Shown here: positions 1 to 7,065 of the stretch, piece after piece | Numbering within the stretch: position 1 is the stretch's first letter | How the letters are laid out: each line of letters begins with the position of its first letter | From: Dehalococcoidia bacterium | Lineage (GTDB): Bacteria; Chloroflexota; Dehalococcoidia; SM23-28-2; RBG-16-64-32 | Direction of reading: 5' to 3' | DNA: 16,664 nucleotides | NCBI GenBank assembly: GCA_030690405.1 | Contig: JAUYGU010000152.1 | Span: forward strand, 1 to 16,664 | Position numbers and translations under genes: made by a program | Notes under the pieces: model-generated | Told to the model about the DNA's origin: nothing | The model's input: the letters and a program-made list of their open reading frames with translations, nothing else | Databases searched by the model: none

Positions 1-20
1 ACACGACGCTCTTCCGATCT
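1..20 (+). other. Illumina adapter remnant (sequencing artefact)
   Basis: The first 20 bases, ACACGACGCTCTTCCGATCT, are identical to the 3' end of the common Illumina TruSeq/universal adapter. They are synthetic and were left at the contig end by incomplete trimming. Coding sequence starts directly after them, as expected when an adapter is followed by insert. This marks the left edge as the end of a read and lowers trust in the adjoining bases. Confidence 0.95.
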
Positions 21-240
21 GCCGCATGAACTGGTGCACGCCGACTATACGCACCCGGTACTTCCCGGGCATGGCTGCTTCTTCTCCAGCACCAACGGCC
101 TCGCCTCGGGCGGCCATGTGCTGGAGGCGATCTGCTACGCCATCCTGGAAGTGATCGAGCGCGATGCCGTCACGCTGTGGTATCAGGGTGGTGCCGAGGC
201 GCGCGCCGCCACCCGCATCGATCCGGCAAGCATCGATGCC
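21..240 (+). pseudogene. YcaO-domain protein fragment (both ends missing, probably chimeric)
   Basis: The frame is open from base 1, and residues encoded from about base 22 read like the core of a YcaO ATP-dependent cyclodehydratase domain. The hallmark stretches are SSTNGLASG (about 91-117), then EAICYAILEVIERDAV (about 127-174), the ATP/Mg-binding helix region of the family. YcaO enzymes activate backbone amides with ATP to form azoline or thioamide groups, or act with TfuA. Only about 73 residues are present, against roughly 400 in a full protein. After RIDPASIDA the YcaO sequence stops, and from about base 241 the same frame encodes cytochrome b. No start is supported; the GTG at 34 is internal to the domain. 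With the adapter just upstream, a library or assembly chimera is much more likely than a natural fusion. Confidence 0.75.
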
Positions 241-2499
241 GTGACCGGCCTGACGCTGTGGTTCCCCACCTACGTCGCCCAGCTTCTGCCCGGCCAGCTG
301 GTCCCGGCCGCGAAGGAGATGCACAGCGGCGAGGCGTTGCTGGCCCTTCTCGTGATCGTCGTATGGCACTTCTACGACGTCGCGCTCAGTCCCAGCGTGT
401 TCCCGCTGGACACCGGCATGATTACCGGCGTCATCTCCCGCGAGCGGCTGCACGAAGAGCACCCCCGCGAATACACACGCCTCGCCCGCGCCGCGGACGC
501 GGCGCGGCTGGCGGAGGGAGCACCCCGGCAGCTCCCTCCGCCGGGCGGGCCTCTCGCTGCCGGTCCCCGAACCGGCGGCTACTCACCGGAAGCCCCCTGG
601 GCCGGCGTCGTCCGGCGAAGGCTGCACTTGCGGGTGATGATCCTGGTGGCCATTGGCATGGCCGGCGTCCTCGTCGCCCTGACCATGTCCGCGCTCCTCC
701 CCGTTAACCGGAGCATCGATCGTACGCTGGACGAACGGCGGGGCCTGGCCCTGATAACCGCTCGCCAGGCTGATTTCGTCGTCCGCCAGGGGTTGCAGGT
801 GCTGGAGGAGGCTGCCCTCAGCGAGGGGTTCGACCTCCGCGACCCTGACCCGGCGCCGGAGCGGAGCGCGTTGCGCCGGGCGCTCTCCAGCTCCGTCTTC
901 TCACGTGTTTACCTCACCAACGCCGAAGGCGATGTGCTGTGGACGGAGCCGCCGCTGGATTCGATGCGCGGGCTGAACTTCGCCGCTTTCTCTTCCGACG
1001 CGAGGCTCGTGCTGAACAACAGGAAGCCTTCCGTCTCGGGGCTTTCCTCAGCGGTGGCCGACGGCGGCCCCGTGGTCTCGATCGTGGCGCCGGTCGCAGA
1101 TGCCGGCGGCTCTGCCATCGGTCTGATAGCCGGCGACATCTCCCTGGACGGCAGCGAGCTGGCCGAAATAGTGCAGCCGGTCGCCCTGGGGGAAACCGGC
1201 TACGCCCAGATCGTGGACAGCCGGGGTAACGTACTGGCCAGTACCCGCCCCGAGCAGCTCCTGGAGCGGAGCGATCACGAGGGACAGATCGCATCCCTGA
1301 TAGACGAGGGACGGGCAACGTCGGGCACCTGTCACGAATGTCACGGCGCGGCCGGGCAGCAGGAACGGAAGACGGACGTGATGGCCTTCGCTCCTCTAAA
1401 CACGGCTCCCTGGGCAGTGCTCATCAGACAATCGGAGAAGGAGGCGCTGGCGCCCGCCCGCGCCCTCCGGCAGCGGGCCCTGCTGTTCGGCGTGCCCGCC
1501 TTCCTGGTGGCCCTCCTGTTCGCCTGGGTGACGGCCCGCAGCGTGCTCCGGCCCATCGGCGTCCTCACCACCGCCGCCCGCCGGATAGCCGGCGGGGACC
1601 TCTCGCAACCGGTCCCCGACCTGGGGAAAGACGAGGTCGGCGGCCTGGCCAGAACCTTTGAGGCGATGCGCGTGCGCCTGAAACAATCGCTGGAAGGGAT
1701 CCAGTCCTGGAACCGCCAGCTGGAGGACCGGGTTCACGAGCGCACCCGCGAGCTGGAAGCATCGCGAGACAGTTTACGCAGCGCGGCGGAGGAGAAGGCC
1801 GCGCTCTACGAGGAGCTCAGCCGCAAGGAGGCGGCCCGCGGCGAACTCCTGAGGAAGGTGATCACCGCCCAGGAGGAGGAGCGGCGGCGCATCGCCCGCG
1901 AGCTCCACGATGAGACCGGCCAGGCCCTCACCGCCCTGGCTGTAGGGATGGACGCCGCCGCTCTGGCACCCGAGACGGACATGGCCGGGGTCCGCGAGCG
2001 GCTGGCGGAGCTGCGGACCGTGGCCCAGGACGCGCTGGAGGACGTCCACCGCCTGATCTATGACCTGCGGCCTTCCGTGCTGGACGACCTGGGACTGGTG
2101 GCGGGCCTCCGCTGGTACGCCGAGACCCGGCTCCAGCCGTCCGGGATTCGCGCCCGCGTGATGGTAACGGGAGAGGAGAAGCGTCTCCCGGCTGAGGTGG
2201 AGACGGCCCTGTTCCGCATCGGCCAGGAGGCCATCTCCAACATCGCCTGGCACGCCCAGGCCTCCAACGTGCTGCTGGGCCTGGACTTCGGGGACGGGAA
2301 TGTCGCCCTGGAGGTGGAGGACGACGGCGTGGGGTTCGACGTGGCGGGTCTGACCGAGTCTGCTGACCAGGGCCGCGGCTGGGGGATTCTGGGGATGCGG
2401 GAGCGCGCCTCGCTGCTGGGCGGCACGCTCCAGATCACCTCCGAGCCCGCAAACGGGACCAGGGTGAAGGTCACTGTCCCACTGCAAGGAGGAGGGTGA
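241..2499 (+). CDS. Cytochrome b C-terminus fused to haem-c sensor histidine kinase (5' truncated)
   Basis: In order, the protein has: (1) the end of a cytochrome b/b561-like integral membrane domain (VTGLTLWFPTYVAQ onward), with two histidines 15 residues apart in the last helix (codons at 322 and 367), the usual haem-b ligand pattern; (2) a Pro/Gly linker; (3) a transmembrane helix (about 630-700); (4) an extracytoplasmic Cache-like sensor (about 720-1470) containing CHECH at 1330-1344, a covalent haem-c motif; (5) a second transmembrane helix (about 1475-1535); (6) HAMP and coiled coil; (7) a HisKA_3 helix with ELHDETGQ, phospho-acceptor His codon 1906-1908; (8) an HATPase domain with an N-box (QEAISNIAWHA) and glycine boxes (DDGVGFD, GWGILGMRERA). 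This is a NarX/DegS-class kinase. It probably senses redox state or a gas through haem and phosphorylates the regulator encoded next, whose start overlaps its stop region. The true start lies outside the window. The cytochrome b-kinase join is in frame and topologically sensible, but it sits only about 350 bases from a chimeric end. Confidence 0.85.
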   Translation: MTGLTLWFPTYVAQLLPGQLVPAAKEMHSGEALLALLVIVVWHFYDVALSPSVFPLDTGMITGVISRERLHEEHPREYTRLARAADAARLAEGAPRQLPPPGGPLAAGPRTGGYSPEAPWAGVVRRRLHLRVMILVAIGMAGVLVALTMSALLPVNRSIDRTLDERRGLALITARQADFVVRQGLQVLEEAALSEGFDLRDPDPAPERSALRRALSSSVFSRVYLTNAEGDVLWTEPPLDSMRGLNFAAFSSDARLVLNNRKPSVSGLSSAVADGGPVVSIVAPVADAGGSAIGLIAGDISLDGSELAEIVQPVALGETGYAQIVDSRGNVLASTRPEQLLERSDHEGQIASLIDEGRATSGTCHECHGAAGQQERKTDVMAFAPLNTAPWAVLIRQSEKEALAPARALRQRALLFGVPAFLVALLFAWVTARSVLRPIGVLTTAARRIAGGDLSQPVPDLGKDEVGGLARTFEAMRVRLKQSLEGIQSWNRQLEDRVHERTRELEASRDSLRSAAEEKAALYEELSRKEAARGELLRKVITAQEEERRRIARELHDETGQALTALAVGMDAAALAPETDMAGVRERLAELRTVAQDALEDVHRLIYDLRPSVLDDLGLVAGLRWYAETRLQPSGIRARVMVTGEEKRLPAEVETALFRIGQEAISNIAWHAQASNVLLGLDFGDGNVALEVEDDGVGFDVAGLTESADQGRGWGILGMRERASLLGGTLQITSEPANGTRVKVTVPLQGGG

Positions 2500-2501
2500 C
2501 G

Positions 2502-3164
2502 ATGATTCCGAAGATTCGCGTCCTCATCGCTGACGACCACGCCGTCCTGCGAGACGGACTTCACGCCCTGCTCAACATGTATGAGGACGTGGAAGTAGTG
2601 GGCAAGGCAGCCGACGGTCTCGAGGCCGTGGAGTTGACCGCTGAGCTCAAGCCAGACGTTGTGCTGATGGACATCGCCATGCCGCGCCTGGGTGGCCTGG
2701 AGGCCACCCTGGAGATCCGTCAGCGGAAGCTGCCCACCAAGGTACTTGTGCTCACTCAGTACGACAATAAGGAGTATGTCTTCCAGATGCTGAAGGCGGG
2801 CGCCGCCGGCTACGTCCTGAAGAAGGCCGCCGGCACAGAGCTAATGTCCGCGATCCGGGCCGTCCACGCCGGGGACTCCTTCCTCTCTCCCTCGGCCGCC
2901 AGCGCGATAGTGGACCGCTACCTGGGCGAGACCAGTGAGGCGGAGGAGGAGCGGCGGCTGGACCAGATCAGCGACCGCGAGAAAGAGGTGCTCAAGCTGC
3001 TGGCCGGGGGCCGCAGCAACCGGGAGATCGGCGAACTGCTGTGCCTGAGCGTGAAGACGGTGATGAGCCACCGCGCCAGCCTCATGGAGAAGCTGGATAT
3101 ACACAACCGCACTGACCTTGTCAAATTCGCGATAAGGGCGGGTCTCACCACCGCCGAGCAGTAA
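2502..3164 (+). CDS. NarL/LuxR-family response regulator (partner of upstream kinase)
   Basis: This two-domain DNA-binding response regulator has 220 residues, the usual length. The N-terminal receiver has the acidic pair D11-D12, phospho-acceptor D57 (in VVLMDIAMP), T85 and K107. The C-terminal LuxR/GerE helix-turn-helix runs from about SDREKEVLKLLAGG to the end, with the recognition helix in LSVKTVMSHRASLMEKL. A GTG at 2496 overlaps the kinase stop. I prefer the ATG at 2502 because AAGGAGG at 2486-2492 sits 9 bases before it, while the GTG would be only 3 bases away. The Shine-Dalgarno lies inside the kinase's last codons, so the two genes are translationally coupled and form a cognate pair. 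Its targets are not visible; the cytochrome genes downstream are candidates. Confidence 0.95.
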   Translation: MIPKIRVLIADDHAVLRDGLHALLNMYEDVEVVGKAADGLEAVELTAELKPDVVLMDIAMPRLGGLEATLEIRQRKLPTKVLVLTQYDNKEYVFQMLKAGAAGYVLKKAAGTELMSAIRAVHAGDSFLSPSAASAIVDRYLGETSEAEEERRLDQISDREKEVLKLLAGGRSNREIGELLCLSVKTVMSHRASLMEKLDIHNRTDLVKFAIRAGLTTAEQ

Positions 3165-3372
3165 TCCGCCATGCAGGTTCATTCGGTTGATCGCGCTACG
3201 ACTCTTGGCGGCCCGGGGCTGCGCCGGTCGGCTCGCTTTAGGGCGGTTTCGGTCGTGATTATAGGGCATCCGCGACCCCTCTCCTCGGGCGACTTACCGT
3301 TTTCGTGTCGCTCCGTCTCCTCTACGCTGGCCATGGAACGAGTTGATTCGATGGCCTGGAGGGAGGCGCGAG

Positions 3373-3666
3373 ATGATCAGGAAGTACAGCGGCGGAACGT
3401 TCGCCCCCTGCGGCACGTACGTCAACACGAAGAATTGGGAGTTTCACAGCGTCCCCCGGGAAGGCGATCGCCTGGAGGGCGAAGGCGTTACCTACTACCG
3501 CGTGCCCTTGTTGGCGGTGATGGTGCTCGGCCCGCTGGCCGGGCTGGCCTTCATCCTCTTCCTGCCGGTGGCGGTGCCGGCCGTCCTCATCTACGCCATC
3601 GGCCGTCGCCTCGTCATGAGCGTTCGGGGGCTGCGGCCCCGGCTGCGACTCCCCTTCACCCGCTAG
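3373..3666 (+). CDS. Small membrane protein of unknown function
   Basis: This is a 97-residue protein. It has a polar N-terminal part (residues 1-40, with GGTFAPCGTYVNTKNWEF, which looks like a small folded beta motif), then a long hydrophobic stretch at about 44-76 that could be one long helix or a tight helical pair, then a strongly basic tail (RRLVMSVRGLRPRLRL) that should stay in the cytoplasm. I chose the ATG at 3373 because GGAGGGAGG at 3358-3366 lies 6 bases upstream; a TTG at 3343 in the same frame has no such site. It lies 28 bases upstream of a six-haem cytochrome and is probably co-transcribed with it. Short proteins of this shape occur beside cytochrome gene clusters, but I cannot assign a family or role. 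A cytochrome anchor or assembly helper is a guess. Confidence 0.7.
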   Translation: MIRKYSGGTFAPCGTYVNTKNWEFHSVPREGDRLEGEGVTYYRVPLLAVMVLGPLAGLAFILFLPVAVPAVLIYAIGRRLVMSVRGLRPRLRLPFTR

Positions 3667-3694
3667 GCCTCACCGGCAGGGCAGGTGGCGGGAG

Positions 3695-4393
3695 ATGAGG
3701 CCCGTGTTGCCGGTGGTGGTGGTGGTCGCGGCGGTGGCGATAGCCGCCCTTATGACCTTCGGCCTCACCCGCGGCGAGCAAGGGAAGGTCGTCGGCAGCC
3801 AGCACGACCTGGGGGTCGCAGCCGGCGCTGCGGGGGTCTCGGCCTGCGAGGTCTGCCACCTGCCCCGCGACGCCAGCGGCCAGCTCCTGTGGAGCGAGGA
3901 CCCCCACTCCGGGGACGAGCGTTTTTCGGGCATCGCGCCCGCCTGCTACAGCTGCCACGACGGCACCGTTGCGGACAGCGGCATCCACGTCTTCGATGTC
4001 GCGCTGGCGCAGCACCCCGTGGAGCCGGGCGGGGCGGGCAAGGACTGCGACATGTGCCACGATCCCCACCTGGCGGATTACGGGAGCTTTCTCCTCTTCC
4101 CCGCCGGCGCTAACCTCTGCAGGACCTGCCATGCCGGCGGCGGCAGCGTAAGCCACCCGCTGAACGTCGACGCCGCCGGGCCTGGGATCGCCCCTCAGGA
4201 CAACCGCTGGGACCCGGACGCCGGTGACTTCAGTGGCACGCGGTTGTGGGACGAGGGGGGCTCGCGGCCGGGCACCTTCCTGAAGTGCCTTAGCTGCCAC
4301 GCCGCCCACGGCACCGCCTCCAAGAGCCTCCTCAGCGTCGCCGCTGACAGCCGCGGTTCAACTTCGCTGTGTGCGAACTGTCATCGCTGGTGA
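3695..4393 (+). CDS. Six-haem c-type cytochrome, doubled-CXXCH type
   Basis: The 232-residue protein starts with a hydrophobic export segment (residues 4-23). It has no clear AXA cleavage site, so it may remain as a membrane anchor. Six CXXCH haem-attachment motifs are visible at residues 51-55, 84-88, 118-122, 142-146, 198-202 and 226-230. Additional histidines (CHDPH, CHAAH, SHP) could provide distal ligands. The spacing, in pairs with CHDGT and CHDPH, matches the doubled-CXXCH family. Function: extracytoplasmic electron transfer; maturation requires a cytochrome c biogenesis system not present here. It is followed after only 3 bases by an NHL propeller gene, so the pair is almost certainly one transcript. 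The start ATG at 3695 has a GGGAG immediately next to it, which is too close for a good ribosome site, so the exact start is less certain than the gene. Confidence 0.92.
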   Translation: MRPVLPVVVVVAAVAIAALMTFGLTRGEQGKVVGSQHDLGVAAGAAGVSACEVCHLPRDASGQLLWSEDPHSGDERFSGIAPACYSCHDGTVADSGIHVFDVALAQHPVEPGGAGKDCDMCHDPHLADYGSFLLFPAGANLCRTCHAGGGSVSHPLNVDAAGPGIAPQDNRWDPDAGDFSGTRLWDEGGSRPGTFLKCLSCHAAHGTASKSLLSVAADSRGSTSLCANCHRW

Positions 4394-4396
4394 ACC

Positions 4397-5452
4397 ATGG
4401 TGCGAGCATTCACGACGGGTCAGGCGCCGGAAGCGGGGGCGACGCCGTCGCCGCGGCGGGTCGACCTGCTGGCAGCCCTGATCCTGGCGTGCGCCGTCAT
4501 AGCGGCGGCCCTGGCGGTGGCCCTGATTCCCCAGGATGTGCCCGGCCCGGAGCTCTCCGCCCAGGTTTACCCGGCCCGCCTGACCCGTCATCTTGAGAAC
4601 CCTTCAGCCCACGTCCAGCCTTCCGGCGCGGGATGGAACCAGCCTTCGGACATCGTAGCGCTGGGCGGACGCTGGTTTATCCTCGACACGGGCAACAACC
4701 GCATACTGGAACTGAGCAAAGAGGGGGCGGTCCTCCATGTCCTGGACCGGCGACTGGACGGGCGGCTGGCCTTTCGCGAGGCCATGGCCATCGCCAGCGA
4801 CGGCAGATACCTGTACGTCGCCAACTCGGGGGCCGCTCAGGTCCTCGTCCTCACGCCTGACGGCGGCCTCGTCCGGACGTTCCCGGTGGGCAGCATCGAG
4901 GGCGACTCGTTACCGGCGCGGCCCATCGGGCTGGTGGTGGGTGGCAACGGGGAGTTCCTGGTCTCAGATGCCGCCAACCACCGGGTCCTGCGCTACGACG
5001 GCGAGGGCCGGCTGCTCTGGGCTGCCGGCAGCGGCCGCCGCGCCGGCGGCGAAGAGGGGTTCAACACTCCCGCCGGCCTCGCGCTTGATCAAGCCGGCAA
5101 CGTGTACGTCGTCGACATCCTCAACGGCCGCGTCGTCAAACTGGCACCCGACGGGACGTTCCTGGACCAGTACGGGCGCCTGGGCGACACCGCCGGCACG
5201 CTGGCGAGGCCGAAGGATGTGGCCATCGACGCGGCGGGCAACGTCTACGTCAGCGATGGCCTTCTCGCCGCCGTGCAGGTCTTCGGCCCGACCGGAGAGT
5301 ACCGCGGCTTCATCGGCCTGAAGGACCCGGCCGATAGGGGCTCCGGCGCGCTGTTCCGGGCGCCGGCCGGCCTGGCCATCGCCGGCTCCAGTCTATACGT
5401 CGTCGACAGGTTCGCCGCCGTGTTTGTGCTGGAGCTGCCGCGCGGGGAGTAA
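4397..5452 (+). CDS. Membrane-anchored NHL-repeat beta-propeller protein
   Basis: The 351-residue protein has one N-terminal transmembrane segment (about residues 23-44) and then an extracytoplasmic domain of about 300 residues made of NHL-type repeats. Repeated units of the form PxGLAxDxxGNVYVVDxxNxRVxxxxPDG are seen at SDIVALGGRWFILDTGNNRIL, PAGLALDQAGNVYVVDILNGRV and PKDVAIDAAGNVYVSD, consistent with a five- or six-bladed propeller. NHL propellers bind proteins, ligands or RNA; no catalytic residues are evident. Its position 3 bases after a six-haem cytochrome, and a second NHL protein next to the other cytochromes, suggests a scaffold or docking role on the outer face of the membrane. It shares architecture with the protein at 9477-10625. 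Confidence 0.9.
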   Translation: MVRAFTTGQAPEAGATPSPRRVDLLAALILACAVIAAALAVALIPQDVPGPELSAQVYPARLTRHLENPSAHVQPSGAGWNQPSDIVALGGRWFILDTGNNRILELSKEGAVLHVLDRRLDGRLAFREAMAIASDGRYLYVANSGAAQVLVLTPDGGLVRTFPVGSIEGDSLPARPIGLVVGGNGEFLVSDAANHRVLRYDGEGRLLWAAGSGRRAGGEEGFNTPAGLALDQAGNVYVVDILNGRVVKLAPDGTFLDQYGRLGDTAGTLARPKDVAIDAAGNVYVSDGLLAAVQVFGPTGEYRGFIGLKDPADRGSGALFRAPAGLAIAGSSLYVVDRFAAVFVLELPRGE

Positions 5453-5471
5453 GCCGGCCACGGCGGCCGGC
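5453..5471 (+). terminator. GC-rich hairpin directly after the NHL gene stop
   Basis: GCCGGCC (5453-5459) pairs perfectly with GGCCGGC (5465-5471) around a 5-base loop, starting at the first base after the TAA stop. No T-run follows, so it is not a classical intrinsic terminator. It could still end or protect the transcript 3' end, and its position between two gene blocks fits that. Confidence 0.4.
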
Positions 5472-5534
5472 CCACCGGTCCCGTCAACGACGGGGAATGG
5501 CCCCCACCCCAAACTGATCGTGAAATAGGGCACA

Positions 5535-5556
5535 ATGGCCTATATCTCTAGGCCAT
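5535..5556. promoter_or_regulatory. Perfect 8-6-8 inverted repeat, candidate operator
   Basis: ATGGCCTA (5535-5542) and TAGGCCAT (5549-5556) are exact reverse complements separated by TATCTC. The site lies in the 254-base gap before the second kinase gene, about 150 bases upstream of its start. Arms of 8 with a short spacer suit a dimeric DNA-binding protein. It could also form an RNA hairpin if transcribed. Confidence 0.4.
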
Positions 5557-5573
5557 ATGACCTCTGGTACCAT

Positions 5574-5589
5574 TACCCTGCACAGGGTA
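5574..5589. promoter_or_regulatory. 7-2-7 inverted repeat, candidate NarL-type regulator site
   Basis: TACCCTGCACAGGGTA consists of the heptamer TACCCTG (5574-5580), a two-base spacer and its exact inverse CAGGGTA (5583-5589). NarL-family regulators bind heptamers of consensus TACYYMT, often as inverted 7-2-7 pairs. Each half-site here matches the first five positions and misses the last two. It lies 117 bases before a gene pair that encodes a NarL-type kinase and regulator, so autoregulation is plausible but not demonstrated. Confidence 0.45.
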
Positions 5590-5706
5590 GCATCATTGGC
5601 ACGATGCGCTAGGTGGCGGCGTTTCCGGCTTGTCGGCTCAGGCCTTTTCGGAAGCGCCCAACCAGATCGGACCGGCTACGCCTTAAGCCTGGAGATGATG
5701 GGATAA

Positions 5707-7065
5707 ATGAGCCTTGACCGGCTGAAGTGGCTGACCATCATCCTTCCGATCATATTCATGGCGGTCATTCAGGCCTGCCTGATGCTGTTCCTGGAGCCCA
5801 GCCTGGGGAGCACGCTGGGTCACTGGGTGGCTCTTGGCGTCATCGCCGCCGCCGTCGTCGCCTTCTCGACCATCGTGTTCAGGGTCCTGAACGGCATGCA
5901 GCGGGAGATCATAGAGCAGAACGAACAGGCTCAAGCCCTCTACGAGATCGGGCTGAAGATCACCTCCCTGCAGGACATCCAGCAGATCCTGCGCTTCATC
6001 GTCGAGCGGGTGCGGGAGATGCTGGGCAGCGAAGCAGCGGCGCTGTGCCTGGCCCACGGCAACGGCGGCGGCCTAACGATGGTCGACTGCAGCGGGCCCA
6101 GAGAGGCGTTCCTTCGTCTTCCCTCACCCGTCCCGCCCTTCCCCGTGACGTTCCTCAACGATGATGAAGTGCCGCCGCCGCCGGCGACGAGCGCCGGCTG
6201 CCACGCCATCGAGGGCGGCTACCGCGCCTGCCATCTCTCGGCGTCCCTGGTCGTCGGCAGCTCAAGGGTTGGAGAGCTGTGTGTCTCCGGCCGCACCGCC
6301 CGCCAGTTCAGCGGCCGGCAACGGGAGCTGCTGGCCGGGATGGCTGACATGGCGGCCATCGCCATCAATAACGCGCGGCTTCTTGAGCGAGAGCGCTACG
6401 TGGCCGTGCTGGAGGAGCGGGAGAGGTTGGCCCAGGAGATGCATGACAGCCTGGCACAGGTGCTTGGCTACCTGCACCTCAAGGCGCAGGCGACGAAACG
6501 CCACCTGAACGGCGGAGAGCTGGTGCGGGCTGATGACGAACTGACCGATATGGCATCCCTCGCCCACGAGGCCTACCTGGACGTTCGGGAAGCGATCCTT
6601 GGCCTGCGGGAGACCGTGTCTCCAAGCAAGGGGATTGTAGGGACGTTACGTGAGTACCTGCAGAAGTTCCGCCGCCAGGCCGGCATCAACGCCGAGATTG
6701 AGGTCGAAGGAGACGTTGAGCCTCAGTTCCCGCCCGAAGCGGAGGTGCAGCTGGTCAGGGTCATCCAGGAGGCGCTCACCAACGTCCGCAAGCACGCGAG
6801 GGCGAACGAGGCCCGCATACGGATCACCCGCGGGCCTAACGAAATCGGCATAAGCATCGAAGACAAGGGCCGCGGCTTCGATCCGGCGATCCTGACCGAC
6901 GAGACGCCCCGGTTCGGCGTGCGCACCATGCGAGAACGTGTGGAACGGGTGGGCGGCCGCTTCCAGATAGAGTCCAGCCCCGGCCACGGGACAACTGTGC
7001 GGATCTATCTCCCGGTAGTGGAAGGACAAGACAATGGCTCCAGTTCGGATCCTTCTGGTAGATGA
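5707..7065 (+). CDS. GAF-domain sensor histidine kinase (HisKA_3 / NarX-DegS class)
   Basis: The 452-residue protein starts with two transmembrane helices (about residues 8-29 and 40-60) joined by a loop of only about 10 residues, so sensing is probably cytoplasmic or within the membrane. A coiled segment is followed by a GAF domain (about 85-225), then HisKA_3 with ERLAQEMHDSLAQVLGYL (phospho-acceptor His246, codon 6442-6444), and an HATPase with N-box (VIQEALTNVRKHA) and glycine boxes (DKGRGFD, FGVRTMRERVE). The GAF contains Cys165 and Cys175, each followed by His (GCHAIEGGYRACH), plus further cysteines near residues 120 and 132. These could bind a metal or Fe-S cluster or form a redox switch, which is inference. 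The ATG at 5707 is preceded by GGAG (5692-5695). Its 3' end overlaps the next regulator by 32 bases, marking a cognate pair. Confidence 0.94.
   Translation: MSLDRLKWLTIILPIIFMAVIQACLMLFLEPSLGSTLGHWVALGVIAAAVVAFSTIVFRVLNGMQREIIEQNEQAQALYEIGLKITSLQDIQQILRFIVERVREMLGSEAAALCLAHGNGGGLTMVDCSGPREAFLRLPSPVPPFPVTFLNDDEVPPPPATSAGCHAIEGGYRACHLSASLVVGSSRVGELCVSGRTARQFSGRQRELLAGMADMAAIAINNARLLERERYVAVLEERERLAQEMHDSLAQVLGYLHLKAQATKRHLNGGELVRADDELTDMASLAHEAYLDVREAILGLRETVSPSKGIVGTLREYLQKFRRQAGINAEIEVEGDVEPQFPPEAEVQLVRVIQEALTNVRKHARANEARIRITRGPNEIGISIEDKGRGFDPAILTDETPRFGVRTMRERVERVGGRFQIESSPGHGTTVRIYLPVVEGQDNGSSSDPSGR

Noticed and set aside
1774..2487. 237-codon minus-strand open frame opposite the kinase catalytic domain
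   Set aside because: Fully explained as the antisense of HisKA_3/HATPase codons; no ribosome site or motif.
34..2499. A single 821-residue YcaO-cytochrome b-histidine kinase protein
   Set aside because: The YcaO part is a mid-domain fragment abutting an Illumina adapter, so the three-part fusion is treated as an artefact on its left side.
3171..3698. 175-codon open frame overlapping the small membrane protein and cytochrome start
   Set aside because: Arg/Pro/Gly-rich composition typical of a shifted frame in GC-rich DNA, no domain, and it overlaps two better supported genes.
5596..5603. TTGGCACG, a perfect match to the -24 element of a sigma-54 promoter, upstream of the GAF kinase
   Set aside because: The matching GC of a -12 element is not at the required distance (bases TA are there), and no sigma-54 activator is coded in the window.
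5453..5706. Search for tRNA, riboswitch or small protein gene in the longest gap
   Set aside because: No cloverleaf, conserved riboswitch core or ORF with ribosome site was found; only the two inverted repeats and a hairpin are evident.
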